DNA from: Mycobacterium sp. ELW1
Lineage (GTDB): Bacteria; Actinomycetota; Actinomycetes; Mycobacteriales; Mycobacteriaceae
Direction: 5' to 3'
Assembly (NCBI RefSeq): GCF_008329905.1
Contig: NZ_CP032155.1
Span: 2,356,001 to 2,420,000 of the forward strand
DNA length: 64,000 bases
Shown in pieces: positions 1 to 6,984 of this stretch (position 1 is the first letter of the stretch; each line of letters begins with the position of its first letter). The notes under the pieces were generated by a model. The model was not told where the DNA came from and did no database searches. It saw only the letters and a program-made list of their open reading frames with translations. Position numbers and translations under genes: made by a program.

Positions 1-98
1 CGTCCGGCAGCACCGATGGCGAAATCGGCGGCGAGATCCCTGGCCACCGTGATCGCAGATGCCTCCGACAGGACCGGACAGGCAGAGGTGGCGGTCAT
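1..98 (-). CDS. Acyl-CoA-dehydrogenase-like protein, N-terminal fragment (cut by window edge)
   Basis: The reverse complement of this edge reads 32 codons without a stop from an ATG at 98, starting MTATSACPVLSEA and continuing into a helical stretch with 'ARDLAADFAIGAA'. The ATG overlaps the stop of the ABC ATPase gene as ATGA, so it is the last visible gene of the tauCAB-type operon. The helical N-terminus resembles the start of the complete acyl-CoA-dehydrogenase-like protein at 5274-6509, which is the main reason for the call. SfnB/DszC-type flavoenzymes often accompany sulfonate or sulfone uptake genes. The fragment is too short to be sure. Confidence 0.45.
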   Translation of the reverse strand, partial: MTATSACPVLSEASAITVARDLAADFAIGAAG

Positions 99-919
99 GC
101 CGGTTCGACCGCCGCGGCCTTGACCGCTCGGCTGACTTCCTGGCGCAGCCGGACGTATTCGGAGCTACGGCGCAGTTCGTCGGCGTCGATCCCGCTGCGG
201 GGTAGGTCCACCGACAGGTCCAGGGCGATGCGGCCGGGGCGGTGGGTGAGCACCACGATGCGCGATCCCAGGAACGCGGCCTCGTCGGCACTGTGCGTCA
301 CGAACACGGTGGTGCGGCCGGATTCCGCGCTGACCTGGCGGACGTCCTCCTGCAGCCGCTCCCGGGTCAGCGCGTCCAGCGCGGCGAACGGCTCGTCGAG
401 CAGCAGCAGGGAGGTCTCGGGGCGTTCGGAGGCCAGCGCCCGCGCGATCGCGACACGCTGCTGCTGACCACCGCTGATCTCCCAGATCTTGCGGTGCGCA
501 ATGTCTTTCAGGCCCACCCTGCTGAGCAGTTCGTCGCGCCGTTCGGCCCGCCGCTCACGCGAGGTGCCGGCGTACTTCAATGCCAGCTCCACGTTGCCGC
601 CGACCGTGCGCCATGGAAACAGCCGCGGCTGCTGAAACACCACGCCGGCTGTCTGGCCCGGGACCGGGCGACGGCCCGACACCGTCAGCTCACCGCCGGT
701 GGGCGATTCGAATCCGGCGATCAGCCGCAGCAGGGTGCTCTTCCCGCATCCCGATGCGCCGACGAGGACCAGGAACGAGCCGGGTTCCACGTCGAGATCC
801 AGCGGGCCCAGCGCCGTCGTGGTGCCGTAGCGGTGCTCGACACCGCGAATGTGGATCCCGCCGTCGGTGTGCGACGCCGACGCCGGGGCCGGCACCGTGG
901 TCCTACTGGGCGATGACAT
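95..919 (-). CDS. tauB: Taurine/sulfonate ABC transporter, ATP-binding subunit
   Basis: A 274-residue ATPase that energises the importer formed with the two genes upstream. Walker A GASGCGKST is at residues 54-62, a Q-loop FQQ near 96, the signature SGGQQ at 149-153, Walker B LLLLDE at 171-176 and the switch histidine near 209, so all catalytic motifs are intact. The length and motif spacing fit the nitrate/sulfonate/taurine (SsuB/TauB) class. Its ATG at 919 lies 17 nt inside the binding-protein gene, so translation is probably coupled. The name tauB rests mainly on the TauA-like binding protein next to it; SsuB for alkanesulfonates is the alternative. Confidence 0.88.
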   Translation of the reverse strand: MSSPSRTTVPAPASASHTDGGIHIRGVEHRYGTTTALGPLDLDVEPGSFLVLVGASGCGKSTLLRLIAGFESPTGGELTVSGRRPVPGQTAGVVFQQPRLFPWRTVGGNVELALKYAGTSRERRAERRDELLSRVGLKDIAHRKIWEISGGQQQRVAIARALASERPETSLLLLDEPFAALDALTRERLQEDVRQVSAESGRTTVFVTHSADEAAFLGSRIVVLTHRPGRIALDLSVDLPRSGIDADELRRSSEYVRLRQEVSRAVKAAAVEPA

Positions 920-1937
920 TCGGTAGTCCCTGGGTGTAGATGGCGTTCTGGAATGTCGTGAGGGGTGCCGCGGCCGGGATCTGCTTCTGCTCGGCCAGGA
1001 ACTGGGACGCGCTCTGCAGGTTGGTCGCGATGTTGCCGGGATTGCCCTGGCTGCCCAGCCACTGCGGGGACGCGACCTCTTGCGGCGTCAGGTACACGCC
1101 CTGCTTGAGTTGACCCTCGACATCGGCCGGCGACAAACCGATCTCGGCGGCAATGGCCTTCGCCGCGGCGGCCGGATCGCTGTGGATGACCGTCAGCGCC
1201 CTGGCTTCCTGCTTGCGCCAGATGTCGACGACTTCGGGGTGGTCCTTCGCGAACTGGTTGGACACCACCCCGAGGTCCAGGGTCGGCTTGCCGTCGGTGG
1301 CCAACTGGCGACTGGTGATCAGATCCTTGCCGGTTTTGCGGAGCTGATCCAGCGTCGGCAACCAGGTGTAGGCGGCTTCGATGTCACCGCGTTCCCACGC
1401 CGCCAGGATTGCCTGCGGCTGCAGATCGATCAGCTGAACATCTTTGGGCGACAACCCATTCTGGGCCAGTGCGGCCAGCAGACTGTAGTGCGCGGTCGAG
1501 GCGAACGGGGTGGCCACCCGCTTGCCCTTGAGGTCGGCGATCGCGTTGATGCCGCTGCCGTTTCGGGCGACCAGAGCCTCGTTGTCACCGGCGACGTCCA
1601 GAACGAACGCCACGCTGTACGGGATGTTCAGCGGCGCAGACAGTCCGCGGGCGACGGGGCTGGAGCCCAGCGCGCCGAAGTCCAGTTCCTTGGCGATGAA
1701 TGCGGTGTTGACGTCGGCGCCGGAGTCGAACTTCACCCACTTGATGTTGTAGTCCGGCAGCGCGTCTTCCAGCCACCGGTTGTTCTTGACGATCAGATCG
1801 CCGCTGGGGAAGGTCTGGTAGCCGAGGCGCAGCGTGGGCTTGCCTGCCTGCGAATTCGAGTGATCAACCGAGCAGCCGGCCATCGCGATCATGGTGATGG
1901 CGGCGGCAGCCAGGGTGATGAACTTCTTGTAGGTCAT
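903..1937 (-). CDS. tauA: Taurine-type substrate-binding lipoprotein
   Basis: A 344-residue periplasmic-type binding protein with an N-terminal signal and lipobox (MAGC, lipidated Cys22), so it should be anchored outside the membrane. The mature part carries blocks that I recall from E. coli TauA: a KFDSGA segment, GSSPVA, ATPFASTAHYSLLAAL and LQPQAILAAWERGDIEAAY. This points to taurine or a close aminosulfonate rather than nitrate. It overlaps the permease gene by ATGA (1934-1937) and tauB by 17 nt, giving the order permease, binding protein, ATPase. The exact ligand cannot be read from sequence. Confidence 0.85.
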   Translation of the reverse strand: MTYKKFITLAAAAITMIAMAGCSVDHSNSQAGKPTLRLGYQTFPSGDLIVKNNRWLEDALPDYNIKWVKFDSGADVNTAFIAKELDFGALGSSPVARGLSAPLNIPYSVAFVLDVAGDNEALVARNGSGINAIADLKGKRVATPFASTAHYSLLAALAQNGLSPKDVQLIDLQPQAILAAWERGDIEAAYTWLPTLDQLRKTGKDLITSRQLATDGKPTLDLGVVSNQFAKDHPEVVDIWRKQEARALTVIHSDPAAAAKAIAAEIGLSPADVEGQLKQGVYLTPQEVASPQWLGSQGNPGNIATNLQSASQFLAEQKQIPAAAPLTTFQNAIYTQGLPNVIAQ

Positions 1938-2782
1938 ACCTTTCCTCTCCAGGGGACGGCGCGACGCTCGACAGTGCGCAGCAGACCGTCGATCACGAGC
2001 CCCGAGATGCCGATCGCGAAGATGCCGACCAGCACGACGGGGGTGTTGTTGTAGTTACTGGCGTCCTTGACCAGGCCGCCGATACCGGGGATGCCGTTGA
2101 ACAGTTCGGCGGCGACAACCGATGAGTACGCCATGCCGACGGCCAGCCGGATTCCGGTGAAGGTCTCCGGCAACGCCGACGGAATCACGATGTCGCGCAC
2201 GACATCGCGGCGTGAGGCCCCAAGCGCGCGGGCCGCTTCCACCAAGCTGACCGGAACGGCGACGACGGCCGCGGTGGTGGCGACGGCCGCCGGCGGCAAG
2301 GCCGCCAGTGCCAGCAGCGTGACCTTGGGCGCCTCGTCGATGCCGAGCCAGATGACGAGCAGGAAGAAGTAGGCCAGCGGCGGCAACGCACGCAGGAAGG
2401 TCAGCCACGGCTCCAGCACACTGCGAACCCAGGGGATGGAGCCCATCAGCAGGCCCAGCCCGACCCCGGCGGCCACACCGATCACCACACCGGCTCCCAC
2501 CCGGCGCAGCGTCATGTACAGGTGCTCCCAGAGCAGGTAGCCGGCGTAACCACGAGTGCCGTCATGGGTGGTCGAGACGTCGACGAAGGCGTGCCACACC
2601 GTGATCGGATACGGCACGAAGGTCTGATTCCAGATTTCACTGGCGGCTGCAAGCTGCCAAACGCCGAAGAACACCAGCAGCGACAACAAGGGGAGACCGA
2701 GGCGGGTCACCCAGGACGGCCACCGGGCGGCCACCGGGGGGCCGGCGGCGCCGGCGGGCGCGACGTCGACGAATACAGACAC
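1934..2782 (-). CDS. tauC: Taurine/sulfonate ABC transporter, permease subunit
   Basis: A 282-residue inner-membrane permease with about six hydrophobic segments and a binding-protein-dependent transport (EAA) loop near 'EAARALGASRRDVVRDIVIPSALP', where the ATPase docks. It is the first gene of the minus-strand operon and starts at GTG 2782, preceded by a GGG-rich stretch. The 156 nt between it and the divergent ligase gene at 2939 should hold both promoters. The family is SsuC/TauC; the taurine assignment comes from the neighbouring binding protein. Confidence 0.85.
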   Translation of the reverse strand: MSVFVDVAPAGAAGPPVAARWPSWVTRLGLPLLSLLVFFGVWQLAAASEIWNQTFVPYPITVWHAFVDVSTTHDGTRGYAGYLLWEHLYMTLRRVGAGVVIGVAAGVGLGLLMGSIPWVRSVLEPWLTFLRALPPLAYFFLLVIWLGIDEAPKVTLLALAALPPAAVATTAAVVAVPVSLVEAARALGASRRDVVRDIVIPSALPETFTGIRLAVGMAYSSVVAAELFNGIPGIGGLVKDASNYNNTPVVLVGIFAIGISGLVIDGLLRTVERRAVPWRGKV

Positions 2783-2925
2783 TCGAACACCCTTGCCCCC
2801 TGTCAGGCTGCTGTGAATGTCTGCGCTCAGCGCGAGTCAAAGTCTCGAAGTTGCACTCACGCCGACGTTAAATCTGTTGCTCCGCCGACGGCCCGGGGGA
2901 GTGTGTGGGCCACCCGTCGAACCTC

Positions 2926-2931
2926 AGGAGG
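2926..2931 (+). promoter_or_regulatory. Strong ribosome-binding site fixing the ligase start
   Basis: AGGAGG sits 7 nt before GTG 2939. This favours GTG as the true start even though the reading frame stays open upstream to 2522 through the divergent tauC gene. Confidence 0.8.
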
Positions 2932-2938
2932 CCCCACC

Positions 2939-4252
2939 GTGACGCAGGACGCCGAGTCCGAGCTGCTGCGCGGCCTGCACGACGGCTCGCTGACCGAGAT
3001 CGAGGTCGCCTGGAGCGACCCGTTCGGCCACGCCGCCGGAAAGCGGATCCCCGCACAGCAGTTCATCGACCGTGCCAAGCACGGGTTCGCGTTCTGTGAG
3101 GCCGCCCTCGGATGGAATACCGACGGGACGGTGATCGACGGGCTGCGGCTGACCAACTGGGACGACGGCTATCCCGACGTCCATGCGATCCCCGATTTCT
3201 CGACCTACAAGCCGCTGCCGTGGCGCACCGGTGTCGGCCACGTGATCTCCGACATCGTCCGCCCGGACGGCACACCCTCGCTGCTCGATCCGCGCGGTGT
3301 CCTGCGCCGGGTGATCGCCCGACTGGGGTCGCTGGGCTATACCGCGAAGGTGGGCGTCGAGTTCGAGTTCTATCTGCTGAATCCCGACGGCTCACCGATT
3401 CAGGACGACATCCACGCCTATTCGCTGGAGAACGCCAACGGGCTGGATCCGCTGCTGTCCGACCTGCACGACACCCTCGGCGGATTCATCCGGCTGGAAG
3501 GCATCCAGACCGAATACGGGCCGGGTCAGGTCGAGACCAACCTGGTCTACACCGACGCCCTGGCGGCCGCCGACGACGGCGCACGGCTGAAGTACGCCAC
3601 CAAGGAGGTGGCCCGCAAGCACGGCAAGGTGGCCAGCTTCATGCCCAAGCCGTTCTCGGAGCACTCGGGAAGCTCGGCGCACCTGCACATCTCGCTGTGG
3701 CGCGACGACGAACCGGCCTTCGCCTCGGTGGACGGCGAAGAGGGCGAACTGACCCTGCTCGCGATCGCCGGCCTACTCGAGCACCTGCCGTCGATCACCT
3801 TGTTCGGGGCGCACTCGGTCAACTCGTACCGCCGCTACACGCCCGATTCGTTCGCTCCCGACACGGTGAACTGGAGCCGGGACAACCGCAGCGCGGCCAT
3901 CCGTTCACTCGTCGAAGATCCCCCGAGCGCCAGCCGCATCGAATTGCGTTCGGGCGCTTCGGATGCCAACCCGTACTGGCTGATCGCCTCTGCCCTTGCG
4001 GCGGTGGTGGCCGGCCTGGAAGCCGGCCGCGCGCCGGCGGCCGCCGGGACAGGCAACCTGTACGGCAAGGGGTCTCCGCTGCCGGAATCACTCGGTACGT
4101 CGCTGGCGTTGCCGGCACAGGACGACACGATCCTGGAGATCCTGGGCCGAGACTCGGTGCTCGACTTCATCTCGATCGCTCGCAGCGAATGGCAGGCCTA
4201 CACGGCTCACGTCAGCGACTGGGAGCGTCAGCGCTACCTGACCACCTCATGA
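2939..4252 (+). CDS. Glutamine-synthetase-like gamma-glutamyl ligase
   Basis: A 437-residue member of the glutamine synthetase superfamily. The catalytic barrel is intact: GVEFEF at 139-144 (metal-binding glutamates), EYGPGQVE at 192-199, the HLH motif at 248-250, NSYRR at 295-299 and RIELR at 333-337. It is shorter than housekeeping GlnA and lacks the usual adenylylation-loop region, so it is closer to GlnA3/GlnA4/PuuA-type enzymes that join glutamate to amines. It overlaps the monooxygenase gene by ATGA and is divergent from a TauA-type importer. I infer an aminosulfonate such as taurine as acceptor; this has not been shown. The start is set by the AGGAGG at 2926. Confidence 0.8.
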   Translation: MTQDAESELLRGLHDGSLTEIEVAWSDPFGHAAGKRIPAQQFIDRAKHGFAFCEAALGWNTDGTVIDGLRLTNWDDGYPDVHAIPDFSTYKPLPWRTGVGHVISDIVRPDGTPSLLDPRGVLRRVIARLGSLGYTAKVGVEFEFYLLNPDGSPIQDDIHAYSLENANGLDPLLSDLHDTLGGFIRLEGIQTEYGPGQVETNLVYTDALAAADDGARLKYATKEVARKHGKVASFMPKPFSEHSGSSAHLHISLWRDDEPAFASVDGEEGELTLLAIAGLLEHLPSITLFGAHSVNSYRRYTPDSFAPDTVNWSRDNRSAAIRSLVEDPPSASRIELRSGASDANPYWLIASALAAVVAGLEAGRAPAAAGTGNLYGKGSPLPESLGTSLALPAQDDTILEILGRDSVLDFISIARSEWQAYTAHVSDWERQRYLTTS

Positions 4253-5277
4253 GCGGGCCACGGTTCGGGGTGTGGGCGCCGGTCTACGGCAATCACGGTG
4301 CGCGCACCCACCCCGATGATCTTCCGGACGCCAGTTACCGGCGCACCCGCGACCTGCTGGTGCATGCCGAAAGTCGGGGATTCGACGCGACGTTGGTGGC
4401 CCAGCATGTGATTCATCCCAGTGACACCGAGAACGATGTGCTGGAAACCTGGTCCACGCTGGCCGGTCTGGCCGAGGCCACCGACCGGATCGAGCTGATC
4501 GGGGCGATCAAGCCGCTGTTGTTCAACCCGCTGGTGTTCGCCAAGCTCGCCGCCAACATCGCCGACATCGCGGGCGGCCGGCTGTCGATCAACGTGGTCA
4601 CCGGCTGGTTCCTGCCCGAACTCGAGGCATTGGGCGTCGACCCGCTGGCCCACGACGACCGGTACGCCTACACCCGGCAGTGGCTGGACACCGTCCTGAA
4701 CCTGTGGAGCGGTCAGCATGTCGGGATCGGGGGACAGCAGAGCGGACAGCAGGCCCTGGTGCGGCCGGTGCCCAAAGACGTTCCGCCGGTGTACATCGGC
4801 GGCGAATCGGAACCGGGCCGGGCGCTGGGCGCCTCCCACGGTGATGTGTACTTCATCAACGGCAGACCGATCGCCGACACCGTCGCGCTCATCGACGATC
4901 TGCGCGCCCGTCCTCGTGATCGCGGACCGCTGCGATTCGGGTTGTCCGCCTTCGTGATTGCCCGGCCCACCGAAGCCGAGGCGCACGCCGAGGCGGCGTA
5001 CCTGCAAGCACTGGTCGACGCCGAGTCGCGGCCCGAGATCTCCAGCGGGACCGACCCCAACACGGCGATGTACCAGGTGCTCGCCGGCAGCAAGCGCGTC
5101 GGCTCCAACGGTGGCACATTGGCCGGTCTGGTCGGCAGCTACGAGCAGATCATCGAGCGCATCGATGCCTTCCACGCGGCCGGGATCGAATTGTTCATGC
5201 TGCAGTTCCAGCCGATCGACGCCGAACTCGACCGTTTCGCCGACAACATCATCAGCCATTACCGAGGAGAAGGATGA
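4249..5277 (+). CDS. LLM-class flavin-dependent monooxygenase (SsuD/SfnG-like)
   Basis: A 342-residue luciferase-like (LLM) TIM-barrel monooxygenase that would use reduced flavin supplied by a separate reductase. The stretch INVVTGWF at 114-121 followed by HDDRYAY near 135-141 is typical of the alkanesulfonate (SsuD) and dimethylsulfone (SfnG) group, which break C-S bonds and release sulfite or sulfinate. It starts at ATG 4249 overlapping the ligase stop and ends overlapping the next start at 5274. No TauD-type dioxygenase is visible here, so this enzyme is the best candidate for the desulfonation step. Confidence 0.82.
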   Translation: MSGPRFGVWAPVYGNHGARTHPDDLPDASYRRTRDLLVHAESRGFDATLVAQHVIHPSDTENDVLETWSTLAGLAEATDRIELIGAIKPLLFNPLVFAKLAANIADIAGGRLSINVVTGWFLPELEALGVDPLAHDDRYAYTRQWLDTVLNLWSGQHVGIGGQQSGQQALVRPVPKDVPPVYIGGESEPGRALGASHGDVYFINGRPIADTVALIDDLRARPRDRGPLRFGLSAFVIARPTEAEAHAEAAYLQALVDAESRPEISSGTDPNTAMYQVLAGSKRVGSNGGTLAGLVGSYEQIIERIDAFHAAGIELFMLQFQPIDAELDRFADNIISHYRGEG

Positions 5278-6509
5278 GCGAAGATCCCCGCCCGGTGGCG
5301 CCGCGCCCGAGATTCACCACCGAACCACACGGTGGGACAACGGTCGAGCGGCTCGGGCGGCTCGCCGAGGTGGTCGAAGATCTGCGCCACACCGATGCTG
5401 CCGCCGAACGCGACCGGGTTCTGCAGTACGACGCTGTCGACGCGATCCGCCGAACCGGTGCCTTGGCACTGCGGGTGCCTGCCCGCTACGGCGGACCCGG
5501 CGGCTCGGTACGGGATGTGCTGACCGCCGTTATCCGGATTGCCCGAGGCAGCTCCAATGTGGCACAAGCACTTCGGCCACACTTCGGCTTCGCCGAGCGG
5601 TTGTTGAGTAACCGTGCCACCGAGGCCGAACGCGAGGAATGGCTGCCGCGCGTCAACGCCGGGGTGATCGTCGGCAACGCGATCACCGACGCCAAAGGCA
5701 AGACCCCATCGGGTGCGGACACCACATTGCTTGCCGACGGTGCCGGAGTGCTACGGCTCAATGGCTACAAGTTCTATTCCACCGGAACACTTTTCGCCGA
5801 TCTGATCGCGGTCTCAGCCAATGATGCCGAGGGTCGCGACGTCCAGGCGATCGTGCCCGCCGGGCGCGACGGCGTGGAGCTGTACGACGACTGGGAGGGC
5901 TTCGGACAGCGCACGACCGCCAGCGGTGGAACCCGGTTCACCAACGTGGAGGTCCGCCCACACGAGGTGATCACGGTGTCCGACGGCAGGCACCTGGGTC
6001 ACAGCACCGCGTTCCTGCAGCTGTATCTGGCGGCGGTGGCCGCGGGGATCGCGGCGGCGGCCCGCGACGACGCCGTCTGGTATGTGCAGAACAAGGCACG
6101 TCCGGCGTCGCATTCGCTGGCCGACACCGCCACCGGCGATCCGTTCACACTGCATGCGGTCGGTGAGATCGCCGCGAACGCGTCCGCCGCCGAGGCGCTG
6201 GTCCTCAACGCCGCCGACGCTCTCGACGCCGTGGTGGACTCCGGGCGCATCGACGACGCGGACGAACTGGCCCGGGTGGCGATCGTGGTCGCCGAGGCGC
6301 AGCTCATCGCTGAGCGGCTGACCTTGGCGGCGGCGGAGCGGCTCTTCGACACCGGTGGGGCCTCGGCCACCGCCCGCGCCTTGAACCTCGACCGGCACTG
6401 GCGCAACGTCCGCACCGTGTCCACCCACAACCCGCTGGCGTACAAGGCGCACGCGGCGGGCAACTACGCGGTCAACGGGGTGTGGCCGCCGGCCAACGGC
6501 TACTTCTGA
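5274..6509 (+). CDS. Acyl-CoA-dehydrogenase-fold flavoprotein (SfnB/DszC-like)
   Basis: A 411-residue protein with the acyl-CoA dehydrogenase layout: helical N-domain with ARYGGPGGS near 69-77, a middle beta-domain with 'NGYKFYSTGT', and a helical C-domain ending in 'AYKAHAAGNYAVNGVWPP'. In organosulfur clusters this fold often acts as a reduced-flavin monooxygenase (DszC, SfnB group) rather than a dehydrogenase. It overlaps the upstream monooxygenase gene by ATGA and is the last gene of the operon. A related fragment lies at the end of the divergent operon (1-98). Substrate unknown. Confidence 0.75.
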   Translation: MSEDPRPVAPRPRFTTEPHGGTTVERLGRLAEVVEDLRHTDAAAERDRVLQYDAVDAIRRTGALALRVPARYGGPGGSVRDVLTAVIRIARGSSNVAQALRPHFGFAERLLSNRATEAEREEWLPRVNAGVIVGNAITDAKGKTPSGADTTLLADGAGVLRLNGYKFYSTGTLFADLIAVSANDAEGRDVQAIVPAGRDGVELYDDWEGFGQRTTASGGTRFTNVEVRPHEVITVSDGRHLGHSTAFLQLYLAAVAAGIAAAARDDAVWYVQNKARPASHSLADTATGDPFTLHAVGEIAANASAAEALVLNAADALDAVVDSGRIDDADELARVAIVVAEAQLIAERLTLAAAERLFDTGGASATARALNLDRHWRNVRTVSTHNPLAYKAHAAGNYAVNGVWPPANGYF

Positions 6510-6510
6510 G

Positions 6511-6896
6511 CTACAGCGCGCCCAGATCGTCGGGCACGTCGACGGCGTACTCCCGCAGAGTCTCCAACGGCACCACGTCCAGGGTGCGTTCGTGGGTGCA
6601 GGCCAGCACGACCGGCGCGGCGTGACCGTCGGTGTGGGCGCGCAGCCAGTTCAGCGCTGTGACACACCACCGGTCGCCGGGCGTCAGCCCGGGAAACCGA
6701 TACTGCGGCATCGGGGTGGACAGGTCGTTGCCTATCGAGCGCTGATGGGCGAGGAATTCAGCGGTCACCACCGCGCAGATGGTGTGTCGGCCGGCGTCCT
6801 CCGGGCCGGTCGAACAACAGCCGTCGCGGTAGAAACCCGTCATCGGATCGGTTCCACACGGTTCGAGGGGCCGCCCAGCACGTTGCGATCAGCCAT
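6511..6896 (-). pseudogene. DUF2237 family protein, interrupted by a one-base frameshift
   Basis: The minus strand encodes a DUF2237 protein in two frames. ATG 6896 opens MADRNVLGGP, a typical family start, which then runs out of frame. The adjacent frame carries TGFYRDGCC, GRHTICAVVT, GNDLSTPMPQY and PGDRWC, all family hallmarks. Adding one C to the C4 run (plus-strand G run, 6867-6870) joins the halves as GGP-LEPCGTDPMTGFYRDGCC, a protein of 128 residues, the usual family length. So the gene has either lost one base or the assembly has. The function of the family is unknown. It converges on the flavoprotein gene that ends at 6509. Confidence 0.8.
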
Positions 6897-6943
6897 GCGG
6901 GCCAGTATTCCGTGGTGCGGGAAGCGATGCGGCCCATCGGGAG

Positions 6944-6955
6944 TTCTTAAAAGAA
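6944..6955. promoter_or_regulatory. Short A/T-rich inverted repeat upstream of the LuxR-type regulator
   Basis: TTCTTAAAAGAA has arms TTCTT/AAGAA around AA, in the 88 nt between the divergent DUF2237 and regulator starts. It could be a binding site or part of a promoter; a weak call. Confidence 0.3.
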
Positions 6956-6984
6956 ATGACACGTTGCACCGGGTCGGGCCATCG

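Noticed and set aside
3112..4248. Long N-terminal extension of the LLM monooxygenase
   Set aside because: The extension is the ligase gene in another frame; the enzyme fold begins at ATG 4249, which overlaps the ligase stop.
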